Positions 46,122-54,780 of a stretch of DNA of 64,000 nucleotides are shown piece after piece (positions within the stretch are counted from its first letter, which is position 1; every line of letters starts with the position of its first letter). Origin of the DNA: PALSA-894 sp963757565 (GTDB taxonomy: Bacteria; Pseudomonadota; Alphaproteobacteria; Rhizobiales; Xanthobacteraceae); NCBI GenBank assembly GCA_963757565.1, contig CAVWSB010000011.1:186001-250000 (forward strand), given 5' to 3'. The notes under the pieces were generated by a model, which searched no databases, was not told where the DNA came from, and was given only the letters and a program-made list of their open reading frames with translations. Made by a program: the position numbers and the translations under genes.

Positions 46122-47366
46122 GCAAGGCTCTGACGGCGTCATGGGACGATGTTTGGCTGCTCGACGGCGTGCGCACGCCGTTCGTCGATTACAACGGCGG
46201 CCTCGCGCAGATTTCGCCCATCGACCTCGGCATCAAGGTGGCGAAGGAAGTGTTCGCGCGCTCGGGTGCGTCGCCGGACGACGTCGGCACGGTCATCACC
46301 GGCAACATGGCGCAGGCGAGCTTCGATGCGTACCTCACGCCGCGCCACATCGGGCTTTATGCCGGCGTGCCGATCGAGACGCCGGCGCACATGGTGCAGC
46401 GCGTCTGCGGCACCGGCATCGAGGTCCTGATGCAGGCGGCCGACACGATCACGCATCGCGGCGTCGACCTTGCGCTCTGTGTCGGCACCGAGTTCGATGA
46501 GCCGCAACCCGATTGCCGCCTACACGCACCGCAGCGGCTTCCGCATGGGGCAGGTCGAGTTCAAGGACTTCCTCTGGGAGGCCCTGATGGACGTCTCCGC
46601 CAAGGTCACCATGGGCGACACGGCGGAAAACCTCGCGCGGCAATATCAGATCACGCGACCCGAAGTGGACGCATACGCGGCGCGCTCGTTCCAGCGTGCC
46701 GTGAAGGCAAAGGAGTCCGGCTTCCTGGCCGGCGAGATCGCGCCGGTTCGCACCGAAGAGTTCGCACGCGAGGGTTACAACGCGCGCGGCATCAAGCTCG
46801 CGCGTGATGCCGGGGAACTGGATCACGATACGCACATCCGCCACTCCACGCCGGAGCAGCTCGCGAAAATCCGCCCGGCGTTCGGCGGCGTGCAGACCGG
46901 CGGCAATTCATCCGCCATCGTCGATGGCGCGGCGGCTGCGCTTGCGGCTTCGGGCGACTATGCGAAGAGCCACGGCAAGGACCCGCTCGCGCGTCTCGTC
47001 GCGGGCGCGGCGGCCGGCGTTCCGCCCGAGATCATGGGCATCGGCCCGGTGCCGGCGATCAACGCCGTGCTAAAAAAGGCCGGGCTGACGCTCTCGGACA
47101 TCGACCGCTTCGAGATCAACGAGGCGTTCGGCGCGCAGGTGATGGCGTGCGCGCGGGCGCTCGACCTCGACGAGGACAAGCTCAACGTCAACGGCGGCGC
47201 CATCGCGATCGGCCACCCGCTCGGCGCGACCGGCGTGCGCCTCGCGGTCACGCTCGCGCGAGAGCTCAAGCGCGCCGGCCTGCGTTACGGCATCGCGTCC
47301 GCCTGCATTGGCGGCGGGCAGGGCATCGCGCTATTGATCGAGAACATGCAAGCGAGGAAGCATTAG
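46118..47366 (+). CDS. Thiolase (acetyl-CoA acetyltransferase family; one frame break)
   Basis: About 415 residues in two frames. The nucleophile cysteine is in QRVCGTGIEVL at 97. The second frame has FRMGQVEFKD, the INEAFGAQVM strand, NVNGGAIAIGHPLGATG with the catalytic histidine, and the proton-shuttle cysteine in CIGGGQG. The break is near 46493; dropping one T from GAGTTCGATG gives TESMSRNPIAAYTHR. In this operon it would cleave the 3-oxo-acyl-CoA to acetyl-CoA and a benzoyl-CoA-type ester. It overlaps fcs by four bases and directly abuts the SDR gene. Confidence 0.82.
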
Positions 47367-48128
47367 ATGGACATCAAGGGACATGCGGCGATCGTCACCG
47401 GCGGGGGCTCTGGCCTCGGCGCTGCGACCGCCGCGATGCTGGCGAGCGGGGGCGCCAAGGTCGCGCTGCTCGACGTCAACATGGACGCGGCGAACGCGCA
47501 TGCGGGCAAGATCGGCGGCATCGCGGTCAAGTGCGATGTGTCGGACTCGGCGAGCGCCGAGGCGGCCGTGAAGGAAGCAAACGCCAGGAACGGCGTCGCG
47601 CGCATCCTGGTGAACTGCGCGGGGGTCGGCACGCCCAAGCGCATCGTCGGACGCGACGGCCCGATGCCGCTCGGCGACTACGAGAAGGTGATCAGGATCA
47701 ACCTGATCGGCACGTTCAATGTACTGCGCCTGTTCGCGGCCGATTGCAGCAAGAGCGAGCCGCTGGCGGCGGGCGAACGCGGCGTCGTCATCAACACGGC
47801 GTCGGTCGCGGCGTTCGACGGGCAGATCGGGCAGGCGGCCTATTCGTCCTCCAAGGGCGGCGTGGTCGCCCTGACGCTGCCGGCCGCGCGCGAGCTTGCG
47901 CAGTTCGGCATCCGCGTCTGCACCATCGCGCCGGGCATCTTCATGACGCCGATGCTGATGGGGTTGAACGAGGAGGTGCAGAAGTCGCTTGCCGCCTCGG
48001 TGCCGTTTCCGCAACTGCTCGGCACGCCGGAGGAGTATGCCTCGCTCGCAAAGCACATCGTCGAGAACCGCTATCTCAACGGCGAGACCATTCGCCTCGA
48101 CGGCGCGCTGCGTATGGCACCGAAATGA
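47367..48128 (+). CDS. 3-hydroxyacyl-CoA dehydrogenase, SDR family (HSD17B10-like)
   Basis: A 253-residue SDR. The nucleotide-binding TGGGSGLG is at 11-18, the NCAG-like LVNCAGVG near 90, the catalytic serine in NTASVAAF and the YSSSK tyrosine-lysine pair near 161-165, so the active site is complete. It closely resembles type 2 3-hydroxyacyl-CoA dehydrogenases, with the characteristic SEPLAAGERGVVINTAS and VPFPQLLGTPEEYASL segments. In this operon it should oxidise the 3-hydroxy-3-aryl-propionyl-CoA made by the hydratase. It begins on the base after the thiolase stop and overlaps the thioesterase by four bases. Confidence 0.88.
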   Translation: MDIKGHAAIVTGGGSGLGAATAAMLASGGAKVALLDVNMDAANAHAGKIGGIAVKCDVSDSASAEAAVKEANARNGVARILVNCAGVGTPKRIVGRDGPMPLGDYEKVIRINLIGTFNVLRLFAADCSKSEPLAAGERGVVINTASVAAFDGQIGQAAYSSSKGGVVALTLPAARELAQFGIRVCTIAPGIFMTPMLMGLNEEVQKSLAASVPFPQLLGTPEEYASLAKHIVENRYLNGETIRLDGALRMAPK

Positions 48129-48551
48129 CTTATCGCACCAACACTACCACCCGCCGCATCGAGTGGGGCGAGTGCGACCCCGCCGGCATCGTGTTCTATC
48201 CGCGTTTCTTCGCGATGTTCGATAATGCGACGACGCTGTTGTTCTCGGCCGCACTTGGCATGACGAAATTCCAGTTCCTGGAAAAATACGAGTGCGCCGG
48301 CTATCCGATGGTCGATACACGCGCACGAATTCATGATTCCCTGCCGGTTCGGCGACGATGTGACCATCGAGACCGCGATGACCGAAGCGAAACGCTCCAG
48401 CTTCAACATCACGCACCATCTCATGAAGGGCGGCGCACTCGCCGTGGAAGCCTTCGAGACGCGGGTATGGACCGGACGCGATCCGGCCGATGCGAGCAAG
48501 ATCAAGTCGCAGCCGATCCCGGCCGAAGTGCTCGCGAAGCTTTCGGTTTGA
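48125..48551 (+). CDS. 4-hydroxybenzoyl-CoA thioesterase family protein (one frame break)
   Basis: About 141 residues in two frames. The N-terminal WGECDPAGIVFYPRFFAMFD holds the aspartate (18) that is catalytic in 4-hydroxybenzoyl-CoA thioesterase of the Pseudomonas type. The second frame gives FGDDVTIETAMTEAKRSSFNITHHL and a terminal TGRDPADASKIKSQPIPAEV. The break is near 48325; one base removed restores VDTRAEFMIPCRFGDD. It would release the hydroxybenzoate from the CoA ester at the end of the route. The 3' end overlaps the convergent MarR gene by 50 bases. Confidence 0.82.
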
Positions 48552-49014
48552 CGCGCGCGCCATTGCGCGGTTCGCGCCCGCCCGCAATCTCGTGCAGCAG
48601 CGCGATCAAGCGGTCGCGCCCATCCTCGCCGAGCCTGGCGATCATGCGGCTCTCATGCGCCTTGAGCACGGGCTTGAGCTTGCGCATCAGGGCGGCGCCA
48701 TCCGCCGTCAGATAGAGCGCGTAGGAGCGCTTGTCGCGCGCCTGCCGCCGTTCCGCGAGCCCGCGCGCCTCCAGCGCATCGAGCAGCCCGACGAAATTGG
48801 TGCGTTTGATGCCGAGCGCCTCGGCGACCTGGCTTTGCGTCAGTCCCGGATTGCGCTCGATCACGGTCAGCACGGCGAACTGCGCCGGGCGGATGTCGAA
48901 TGGCGTGAACGCTGCGAAGAAATCCTGGAACACGACGAGCTGCGCGCGCCGCAGCACATAGCCGATCAGGTCCGGCAGCGGCCCGAGATCGATGGTTTTC
49001 CGCTGCTCGCTCAT
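48502..49014 (-). CDS. MarR family transcriptional regulator
   Basis: 170 residues with the winged-helix pattern: FDIRPAQFAVLTVIERNPGLTQSQVAEALGIKRTNFVGLLDALEARGLAERRQARDKR in separate stretches, with the recognition helix around residue 65-85 and the wing DKRSYALYL near 94. Upstream and downstream helices would form the dimer interface. It is convergent with the hydroxycinnamate operon and divergent from the TRAP genes. MarR proteins of this setting are typically released by hydroxycinnamoyl-CoA thioesters, which is the likely signal here (inference). The C-terminal 20 residues are basic and may be a non-conserved tail. Confidence 0.85.
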   Translation of the reverse strand: MSEQRKTIDLGPLPDLIGYVLRRAQLVVFQDFFAAFTPFDIRPAQFAVLTVIERNPGLTQSQVAEALGIKRTNFVGLLDALEARGLAERRQARDKRSYALYLTADGAALMRKLKPVLKAHESRMIARLGEDGRDRLIALLHEIAGGREPRNGARVKPKASRALRPGSAAT

Positions 49015-49151
49015 CGTCCTCCCGGCCTGCGTCGAGACAGCGCATAGGCGAACGGCCGAGAGTGCACAAGCGGGAGTTCTCCGGGATTTATCGGGATGAT
49101 CCGGGGTTCTGCCGCAGCACCGAACAGTTGTCTCGCGCGGCGCTGCTGGCT

Positions 49152-49166
49152 AGTGTTGCGCCAACT
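49152..49166. promoter_or_regulatory. Candidate operator before the TRAP genes
   Basis: AGTGTTGCGCCAACT has GTTG/CAAC arms and shares TGTTGC with the site at 43361. It lies between the MarR gene and the TRAP binding-protein gene, 26 bases from the TRAP start. Weak evidence. Confidence 0.25.
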
Positions 49167-49191
49167 GAAAAACGCCCGGAGGGAGGACTTT

Positions 49192-50211
49192 ATGCGAATG
49201 AAAATGCTGGCGCTCGGCGCCGTCTTCAGTCTCGCGGCCGGCGCCGCGATGGCGCAGGACAAGACCATCGAGTTGCGCCTCTCGCACTGGGTGCCGCCGT
49301 CGCATCCGCTGCAGAAGGCGCTGGAAGACTGGGGCGCCGCCGTCGAGAAGGCCTCGAACGGCACCATCAAGTCCAAGGTCTATCCCTCGCAGCAGCTCGG
49401 CAAGGCATTCGACCACTACGACATGGCGCGCGATGGGATCGCGGACCTGACCTATGTGAGCCCCGGCTACCAGCCCGGCCGCTTCCCGATCATCGATGCC
49501 GGAAACCTGCCGTTCATGGTGTCGAACGCCAAGGAAGGCACCGCCGCGCTCGACGAGTGGTACCGGAAATACGCCGAAAAGGAGATGAAGGACGTCCACT
49601 ACTGCTTCGCGTTCTTCCACGATCCGGGCTCGTTCCATTCCAAGACGAAGAAGATCGTCGTGCCGGGCGATATCAAGGGCATGAAGATCCGCCCGGCGCA
49701 CGCCACGACGGCGACCTGGATCACGCAGCTTGGCGGCACCAACGTGCAGTCGTCGGCGCCCGAGGTGCGCGACATCCTCGACAAGGGCGTGGCCGATGCC
49801 GTGACGTTCCCGTGGGGCTCCATCGTGCTGTTCGGCGTCGACAAGGTGACGAAATATCACATGGACGCGCCGCTCTATGCGACCAGCTTTGTGTGGATCA
49901 TGAACAAGGCGAAGTACGAACAGATGTCGCCGATGCAGAAAAAAGCGATCGACGACAACTGCAATACGCAGGCGGCAATTCGCGCTGCGAGCCCGTGGGC
50001 CGATTTCGAGCACGCCGGCATCCAGAAGATCAAGGATGAACCGGGTCACGAGGTCTACACGTTGACCGATGCGCAACTTGCCGAATGGAAGAAGTCGGCC
50101 GAGCCGGTTGTCACCGCGTGGTCCGATGCGGTGAAGAAGGCCGGCGGCGATCCCGACGCCATCATGAAGGACTTCAAGGCGACGCTCGAAAAGCACAAGT
50201 CGGCGTATTGA
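49192..50211 (+). CDS. dctP: TRAP transporter solute-binding protein (DctP family)
   Basis: A 339-residue periplasmic protein. A short signal peptide (MLALGAVFSLAAGAAMAQD) precedes a mature part starting IELRLSHWVPPSHPLQKAL, the classic TRAP opening. IKGMKIRPAHATTATWITQLGGTNVQ near 160-185 includes the arginine that usually binds a carboxylate. The ATG at 49192 follows GGAGGGAGGA. It captures an organic acid for the DctQM permease. Next to the hydroxycinnamate operon, an aromatic acid such as p-coumarate or ferulate is the reasonable guess. Confidence 0.88.
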   Translation: MRMKMLALGAVFSLAAGAAMAQDKTIELRLSHWVPPSHPLQKALEDWGAAVEKASNGTIKSKVYPSQQLGKAFDHYDMARDGIADLTYVSPGYQPGRFPIIDAGNLPFMVSNAKEGTAALDEWYRKYAEKEMKDVHYCFAFFHDPGSFHSKTKKIVVPGDIKGMKIRPAHATTATWITQLGGTNVQSSAPEVRDILDKGVADAVTFPWGSIVLFGVDKVTKYHMDAPLYATSFVWIMNKAKYEQMSPMQKKAIDDNCNTQAAIRAASPWADFEHAGIQKIKDEPGHEVYTLTDAQLAEWKKSAEPVVTAWSDAVKKAGGDPDAIMKDFKATLEKHKSAY

Positions 50212-50220
50212 GACGTGGCG

Positions 50221-50290
50221 CTCCGCTCGCCCCGCGAAAGCGGGACCCAGTCTTGAGTCTGGATGCCCGCTTTCGCGGGCATGAGCGGAG
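50221..50290. repeat. Extragenic palindrome, family B
   Basis: CTCCGCTCGCCCCGCGAAAG at 50221 and its counterpart TTTCGCGGGCATGAGCGGAG at 50271-50290 are the arms. It lies between the TRAP binding-protein and small-permease genes. Confidence 0.78.
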
Positions 50291-50354
50291 AATGCCCATA
50301 TCTCCGACCAATTCCCACCTTCCGTTCCCTTCTCAAATCTGAACAAAATCGATC

Positions 50355-50915
50355 ATGGCCGGAGGCGAAACAGCACTCGTCAGTGAGGTGTCCACACCGC
50401 GCAAACGCGGCGGAATGGACCGCTTCATCGACGGCATCGAGCTGATCGCGGCGTTCTTCGTCGGCATCGTGGCGGCCGACATCTTCATCTCGGTGCTGCT
50501 GCGCTACTTCTTTTCGTTTCAGATTCCCGACGCCTACGACTTCGGCCGCCTGCTGCTCGGCATCCTGATCTTCTGGGGGATCGCCGCGACCTCGTATCGC
50601 GGCACGCACATCACGGTCGATCTCGTCTATGCCAACGTGAACCCACGATGGCAGCGCTGGATCGACGTGTTCGCAACGCTGGTGCTGTTGTTCGTCGTGA
50701 CGGTGCAGACTTACACGCTACTCGACAAGGTCGTCTCGACTTACCGGGATCACGTCCTGACCTTCGACCTGCGGCTACCCACCTGGCCGTTCTTCGCGAT
50801 TGCCTGGATTGGCGACGTTTCGGCCGTGCTGCTGATCGCGATCCGCACCTACCGCCTGATCTTCCATCCCGACGAGATGGAAAGCGGCGGCTATCGCATC
50901 AAGCCGGTCGAGTAG
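50355..50915 (+). CDS. dctQ: TRAP transporter small permease (DctQ family)
   Basis: 186 residues with four hydrophobic segments. The family signature region is around ADIFISVLLRYFFSFQIPDAYDFGRLLLGILIFWGIAATSYRGTHITVDLVY in pieces: the arginine in LLRYFF and the GTHITVD loop. The N-terminal 20 residues before MDRFIDGIE are variable; an alternative ATG lies at 50415. It forms the membrane complex with the large permease three bases downstream and couples uptake to a sodium or proton gradient. Confidence 0.88.
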   Translation: MAGGETALVSEVSTPRKRGGMDRFIDGIELIAAFFVGIVAADIFISVLLRYFFSFQIPDAYDFGRLLLGILIFWGIAATSYRGTHITVDLVYANVNPRWQRWIDVFATLVLLFVVTVQTYTLLDKVVSTYRDHVLTFDLRLPTWPFFAIAWIGDVSAVLLIAIRTYRLIFHPDEMESGGYRIKPVE

Positions 50916-50918
50916 CGC

Positions 50919-52217
50919 ATGAGTTCGGACGCCGTCGCGATCATCGGTTTCGTCGCGCTGTTTGTGATGATGCTGTTGCGCGTGCCGGTCGGCATGGCGA
51001 TGGGGCTCGTCGGCGTGACCGGCTTTTCCTATCTGGTGAACGGCGACGCCGCGCTGAAGATCATCGGCCACACCTCGATGCGCACGGTGACCGACTACAC
51101 CTTCGGCGTCATCCCGATGTTCCTGCTGATGGGCGCGTTCGTGTCGAACTCCGGCATGAGCCGCGAACTGTTCCGCGCCGCAAACGCGTTCCTCGGTCAT
51201 CTCAAGGGCGGGCTCGGCATCGCCACCATCGCGGCCTGCGCGGGCTTCGCCGCGATCTCGGGCTCCTCGGTCGCGACCGCCGCGACCTTCTCGACCGTCG
51301 CGTATCCCGAGATGCGCCGCTTCAACTATCCGCAAAGCTTCGCGACCGGCGTGATCGCGGCCGGCGGCACGCTCGGCGCGATGCTGCCCCCGTCAACCGT
51401 GCTCGCGGTCTACGGCATCATCACCGAGCAGGATATCGGCAAGCTGTTCATCGCCGGCGTCCTGCCGGGGGCGCTCGCCGCCGCGATGTACATCATCACG
51501 GTCACGCTGATCGGCGTGGCGCGGCCGGGCTTCCTGCCGTCGGGCCCGCGTGCGTCGTGGAGCGAACGGCTCGCGGCGGTGCGCGACGTGTGGGCGACGC
51601 TTCTGCTCTTCTGTTTCGTGATCGGCGGCCTTTACGGCGGCCTGTTTACCCCGACCGAAGCCGGCGGCATGGGCGCGGGCGGCGCCTTCGTTATCGGCGT
51701 GCTGCGCGGCCGGCTCGATCGCGCCAACATCCGCAAATCGCTGCTGCAAGCGACGCGCACCGCGGCCGCCGTCTTCACGGTGCTGATCGGCGCGCTCTTG
51801 TTCGGCTATTTCCTCACCGTGACACAGACGCCGCAGAAGGTGACGATGTTCCTCACCGGTCTCGGCATCGGCTCCTACGGCGTGCTCGGCCTGATCATGC
51901 TGATGTACCTGGTGCTCGGCTGCCTGATGGATGCGCTCGCGATGGTGATCCTCACCGTGCCGATCATCTTTCCGGTCATCAAGGAGCTTGGCTTCGACCC
52001 GATCTGGTTCGGCGTCATCATCGTAATGACGGTGGAGCTCGGCCTGATCCATCCGCCGGTCGGGATGATCGTGTTCGTGATCAAAAGTGTCATTCAGGAT
52101 GTGACGTTCGCCACCATCTTCCGCGGCGTGCTGCCATTCATCGTGACCGATATCATTCGCCTCATCATCCTGATCGCGTTTCCGATCATCGCGCTGTGGC
52201 TGCCATCGCGGATGTAG
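50919..52217 (+). CDS. dctM: TRAP transporter large permease (DctM family)
   Basis: A 432-residue protein with about 12 hydrophobic segments, the standard DctM size. Typical stretches: LRVPVGMAMGLVG near the start, FGVIPMFLLMGAFVSNSGMS near 65-85, the ISGSSVATAATFSTVAYPEMRR loop near 111, AGGTLGAMLPPSTVLAVYGIITEQDIG near 150, and the final IHPPVGMIVFVIKSV. It forms the ion-coupled channel of the TRAP system. It begins three bases after dctQ and is the last gene of the unit; a CDF exporter gene converges on it. Confidence 0.9.
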   Translation: MSSDAVAIIGFVALFVMMLLRVPVGMAMGLVGVTGFSYLVNGDAALKIIGHTSMRTVTDYTFGVIPMFLLMGAFVSNSGMSRELFRAANAFLGHLKGGLGIATIAACAGFAAISGSSVATAATFSTVAYPEMRRFNYPQSFATGVIAAGGTLGAMLPPSTVLAVYGIITEQDIGKLFIAGVLPGALAAAMYIITVTLIGVARPGFLPSGPRASWSERLAAVRDVWATLLLFCFVIGGLYGGLFTPTEAGGMGAGGAFVIGVLRGRLDRANIRKSLLQATRTAAAVFTVLIGALLFGYFLTVTQTPQKVTMFLTGLGIGSYGVLGLIMLMYLVLGCLMDALAMVILTVPIIFPVIKELGFDPIWFGVIIVMTVELGLIHPPVGMIVFVIKSVIQDVTFATIFRGVLPFIVTDIIRLIILIAFPIIALWLPSRM

Positions 52218-52253
52218 TCGCTTCGTCCCGAAAGCCGCTCAATCTGTGTAGCC

Positions 52254-53162
52254 TCACAGCGTCGTGGCGGGTTCCAGGATACAGCGCCCGGCATCCCCGA
52301 CCTCGATCTGCACGGTCGGATGATTGATCTTAAAGCGATGGTCGAGGTCGTGGCACAGATCGGCTAGGAACGCATCGCCGGGATGGCCGTTCGGGATGAC
52401 AAGGTGAGCCGTCAACGCGTTTTCAGTCGTGCTCACCGCCCAGACGTGGAGGTCATGCACGCTTGTTACGCCGGACAGCTTTTCGAGGAAGCGGCGCACC
52501 TCGCCCGGATCGATACCAGTGGGAACGGCGTCCATGGACATGCGCGCGGACTCGCTCAGTAACCCCCATGTCGTCCAAACGATCACGACCGAAATCGCCA
52601 AGCTCACCGCTGGATCAATCCACATCCAGCCGGTCAGCAGGATGACAATGCCCGCGACTACAACGCCCGCTGATACGCCAGCGTCGGCCATCAGGTGCAC
52701 AAACGCGCCCCGGATATTGAGGTCGCCTTTCTGGCCCGCCATCAACACCCAAGCCGACAAGCCGTTGACGACAATCCCCGCCGCCGCCACCACCATCACA
52801 GTCATACCGGCAACGTCGCCCGGATCGGCAAAGCGGCGGACTGCTTCCCAAGCGATTGCGCCGGTCGCGATCAGCAGCAGCACTGCATTCAGCAGCGCGG
52901 AGAGAATAGAAGCCGAGCGATAGCCGTACGTAAAATGCGCCGTGGGCGTTACGCGCGCGAGCGAATGAGCGCCCCACGCCAGCAGCAGGCCTAACGCGTC
53001 ACCAAAGTTGTGCCCGGCATCTGCAAGCAGAGCGACCGAATGCGCCGACAAGCCATAGATCACCTGTATTACGACAAGCCCGAAATTGAGCGCGGTCGCG
53101 AGGGCGAACGCCATGCCGAAATGCTTGGGCGCGTGCGAGTGGTGAGCGTGGTCGTGGGCCAT
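52254..53162 (-). CDS. Cation diffusion facilitator (CzcD/ZitB-like) metal exporter
   Basis: 302 residues. A histidine-rich N-terminus (MAHDHAHHSHAPKH) leads into six hydrophobic helices. The metal site is built from LLADAGHNFGD in helix 2 (histidine 51, aspartate 55) and HLMADAGVSAG in helix 5, so an H-x3-D/H-x3-D pair as in zinc-type CDFs. The cytoplasmic tail (HDLHVWAVSTTENALTAHLVI) has the ferredoxin-like domain that senses metal. It exports zinc, cobalt or cadmium using proton exchange. It stands alone, convergent with dctM. Confidence 0.9.
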   Translation of the reverse strand: MAHDHAHHSHAPKHFGMAFALATALNFGLVVIQVIYGLSAHSVALLADAGHNFGDALGLLLAWGAHSLARVTPTAHFTYGYRSASILSALLNAVLLLIATGAIAWEAVRRFADPGDVAGMTVMVVAAAGIVVNGLSAWVLMAGQKGDLNIRGAFVHLMADAGVSAGVVVAGIVILLTGWMWIDPAVSLAISVVIVWTTWGLLSESARMSMDAVPTGIDPGEVRRFLEKLSGVTSVHDLHVWAVSTTENALTAHLVIPNGHPGDAFLADLCHDLDHRFKINHPTVQIEVGDAGRCILEPATTL

Positions 53163-53352
53163 GCTGCTATATGGCTCCAGCCCCGCTCGTTACACAATCA
53201 CGGCTTAGGCTTCGCCTTCGCGATCTGTTCCCTATCTTCTTCTCAAATGCCCTTTGTCCTCGTCGCATTCGAGGCGACGGGCAACGGGCAACGGTCAGGT
53301 ATGGTATCGCCTTCGGATACGGATAGTGCGCAAAGCAGAAAGGAGCCCCGAC

Positions 53353-53787
53353 ATGAAGTGGCTTGTGCCGATCATGATGTCCGCGCTGTGGGCGTGTCCC
53401 GCCCTCGCGGCCGACATGGAAGCTAACAAGAAGGCCGTTGTGGAATTCTATGAGGCGGGCCTGAACAAGAAGGACTTCGAGGCGGCGTCGAAATATTTCG
53501 GGCCCAAATACATCCAGCACAATCCCGGCGCACAGGATGGCCCCGAGGGCTTCAAAGGCTTCGTCAATTTCCTGAAGGAGAAATTCCCGAACTCGCACAG
53601 CGAGATCAAGAAGGTCTTCGCCGACGGCGACTTCGTGATCCTCCACGTCCATGCGGTGCGCGAGCCCGGCACACTCGGAAAAGCCATCGTGGACATTTTC
53701 CGGCTGGAGAACGGAAAGATCGTCGAGCACTGGGACGTCGCGCAGGACATTCCCGAAAAGATGCCGCACAGCAACGGGATGTTCTGA
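53353..53787 (+). CDS. Exported SnoaL-like (NTF2 fold) protein
   Basis: A 144-residue protein with a signal peptide (MKWLVPIMMSALWACPALA). The mature part, NKKAVVEFYEAGLNKKDFEAASKYFGPKYIQHNPG, with the terminal FRLENGKIVEHWDVAQDIPE, is characteristic of the SnoaL/ketosteroid isomerase-like polyketide cyclase group. The histidine in QHNPG and the aspartate in EHWDV are the usual active-site places. The ATG at 53353 has AAAGGAG ahead. Its reaction is unknown; exported members of this group are common and mostly uncharacterised. The dehydrogenase gene follows after six bases. Confidence 0.8.
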   Translation: MKWLVPIMMSALWACPALAADMEANKKAVVEFYEAGLNKKDFEAASKYFGPKYIQHNPGAQDGPEGFKGFVNFLKEKFPNSHSEIKKVFADGDFVILHVHAVREPGTLGKAIVDIFRLENGKIVEHWDVAQDIPEKMPHSNGMF

Positions 53788-53793
53788 ACGCGC

Positions 53794-54780
53794 ATGAAGG
53801 TCACGATCCTCGACGACTATCACGACACGCTGCGCACGCTCGACTGCTTCGCCAAGCTGAAGGGCCATGACGTCACGATCTGGAATGATCATGTCCAGGA
53901 CACCGACGCGCTCGCCGCACGGCTCAAGGATACCGAAGCGCTGGTGCTGATCCGCGAGCGCACCAAAATCCGCGCGCCGCTGCTCGAATGCCTGCCGAAG
54001 CTGCGCCTCATCAGCCAGCGCAGCGTCTATCCGCACATCGACATCGGCGATTGCACGCGGCTCGGCATCATCGTGTCGTCCGGTCAGCACGCCGATACGC
54101 CGTCATACGCCACCGCCGAGCTGACCTGGGGGCTGATCCTCGCGGCCGCGCGGCAAATTCCGCAACAGATGGCGGCGCTGAAGGCCGGCAACTGGCAGAT
54201 CGGTGTCGGCTCGACGCTGCGCGGCAAGACGCTCGGCATCTATGGGTGGGGCCGCATCGGGCGCGTGGTCGCGGGCTACGGCCGCGAGTTCGGCATGACC
54301 GTGCTGGTCTGGGCGCGCGAAAAATCCCTCGAACGCGCGCAGGCGGACGGTTGGCAGGTCGCAGCGAGCAAAGAAGAATTCTTCGCCCAATGCGACGTGA
54401 TCTCGCTCCACATGCGCCTCGTCGAGGCGACGCGCGGCATCGTCACCGGGACGGACCTCGCGCGCATGAAGCCGACCGCCATGCTGGTGAACACCTCGCG
54501 CGCGCCGCTGATTGCGCCTGACGCGCTGGTGAATGCGCTGCGCGCCGGCCGGCCGGGCTTCGCGGCGGTCGATGTCTATGAAGACGAGCCGCTGCGCGAT
54601 ATAGCGCACCCGCTCCTGAATATGCCGAACGTCGTCTGCACGCCGCACATCGGTTACGTGTCGCGCGAGGAATACGAGCTGCAGTTTTCCGACATCTTCG
54701 ACCAGATCGTCGATTACGCGGCCGGCACACCGAGCAACGTCGTCAATCCGGACGCGTTGAAAAACGCGCGCCGTGCGTAG
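53794..54780 (+). CDS. D-2-hydroxyacid dehydrogenase family protein
   Basis: 328 residues of the D-isomer-specific 2-hydroxyacid dehydrogenase fold. The nucleotide-binding GIYGWGRIGRVVAGYG is near residue 148-163. The catalytic arginine lies in VNTSRAPLI near 231, the glutamate in DVYEDEPL near 260 and the histidine in CTPHIGYVS near 282. This is consistent with NAD-dependent interconversion of a 2-oxo and a D-2-hydroxy acid, such as phosphoglycerate or glyoxylate. It is probably co-transcribed with the SnoaL-like gene. An AT-richer gap follows. Confidence 0.88.
   Translation: MKVTILDDYHDTLRTLDCFAKLKGHDVTIWNDHVQDTDALAARLKDTEALVLIRERTKIRAPLLECLPKLRLISQRSVYPHIDIGDCTRLGIIVSSGQHADTPSYATAELTWGLILAAARQIPQQMAALKAGNWQIGVGSTLRGKTLGIYGWGRIGRVVAGYGREFGMTVLVWAREKSLERAQADGWQVAASKEEFFAQCDVISLHMRLVEATRGIVTGTDLARMKPTAMLVNTSRAPLIAPDALVNALRAGRPGFAAVDVYEDEPLRDIAHPLLNMPNVVCTPHIGYVSREEYELQFSDIFDQIVDYAAGTPSNVVNPDALKNARRA

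Noticed and set aside
14449..48330. Programmed frameshifting as an explanation of the many frame breaks
   Set aside because: The breaks lack slippery heptamers and downstream structures in common, occur in unrelated metabolic genes, and mostly need one base removed.
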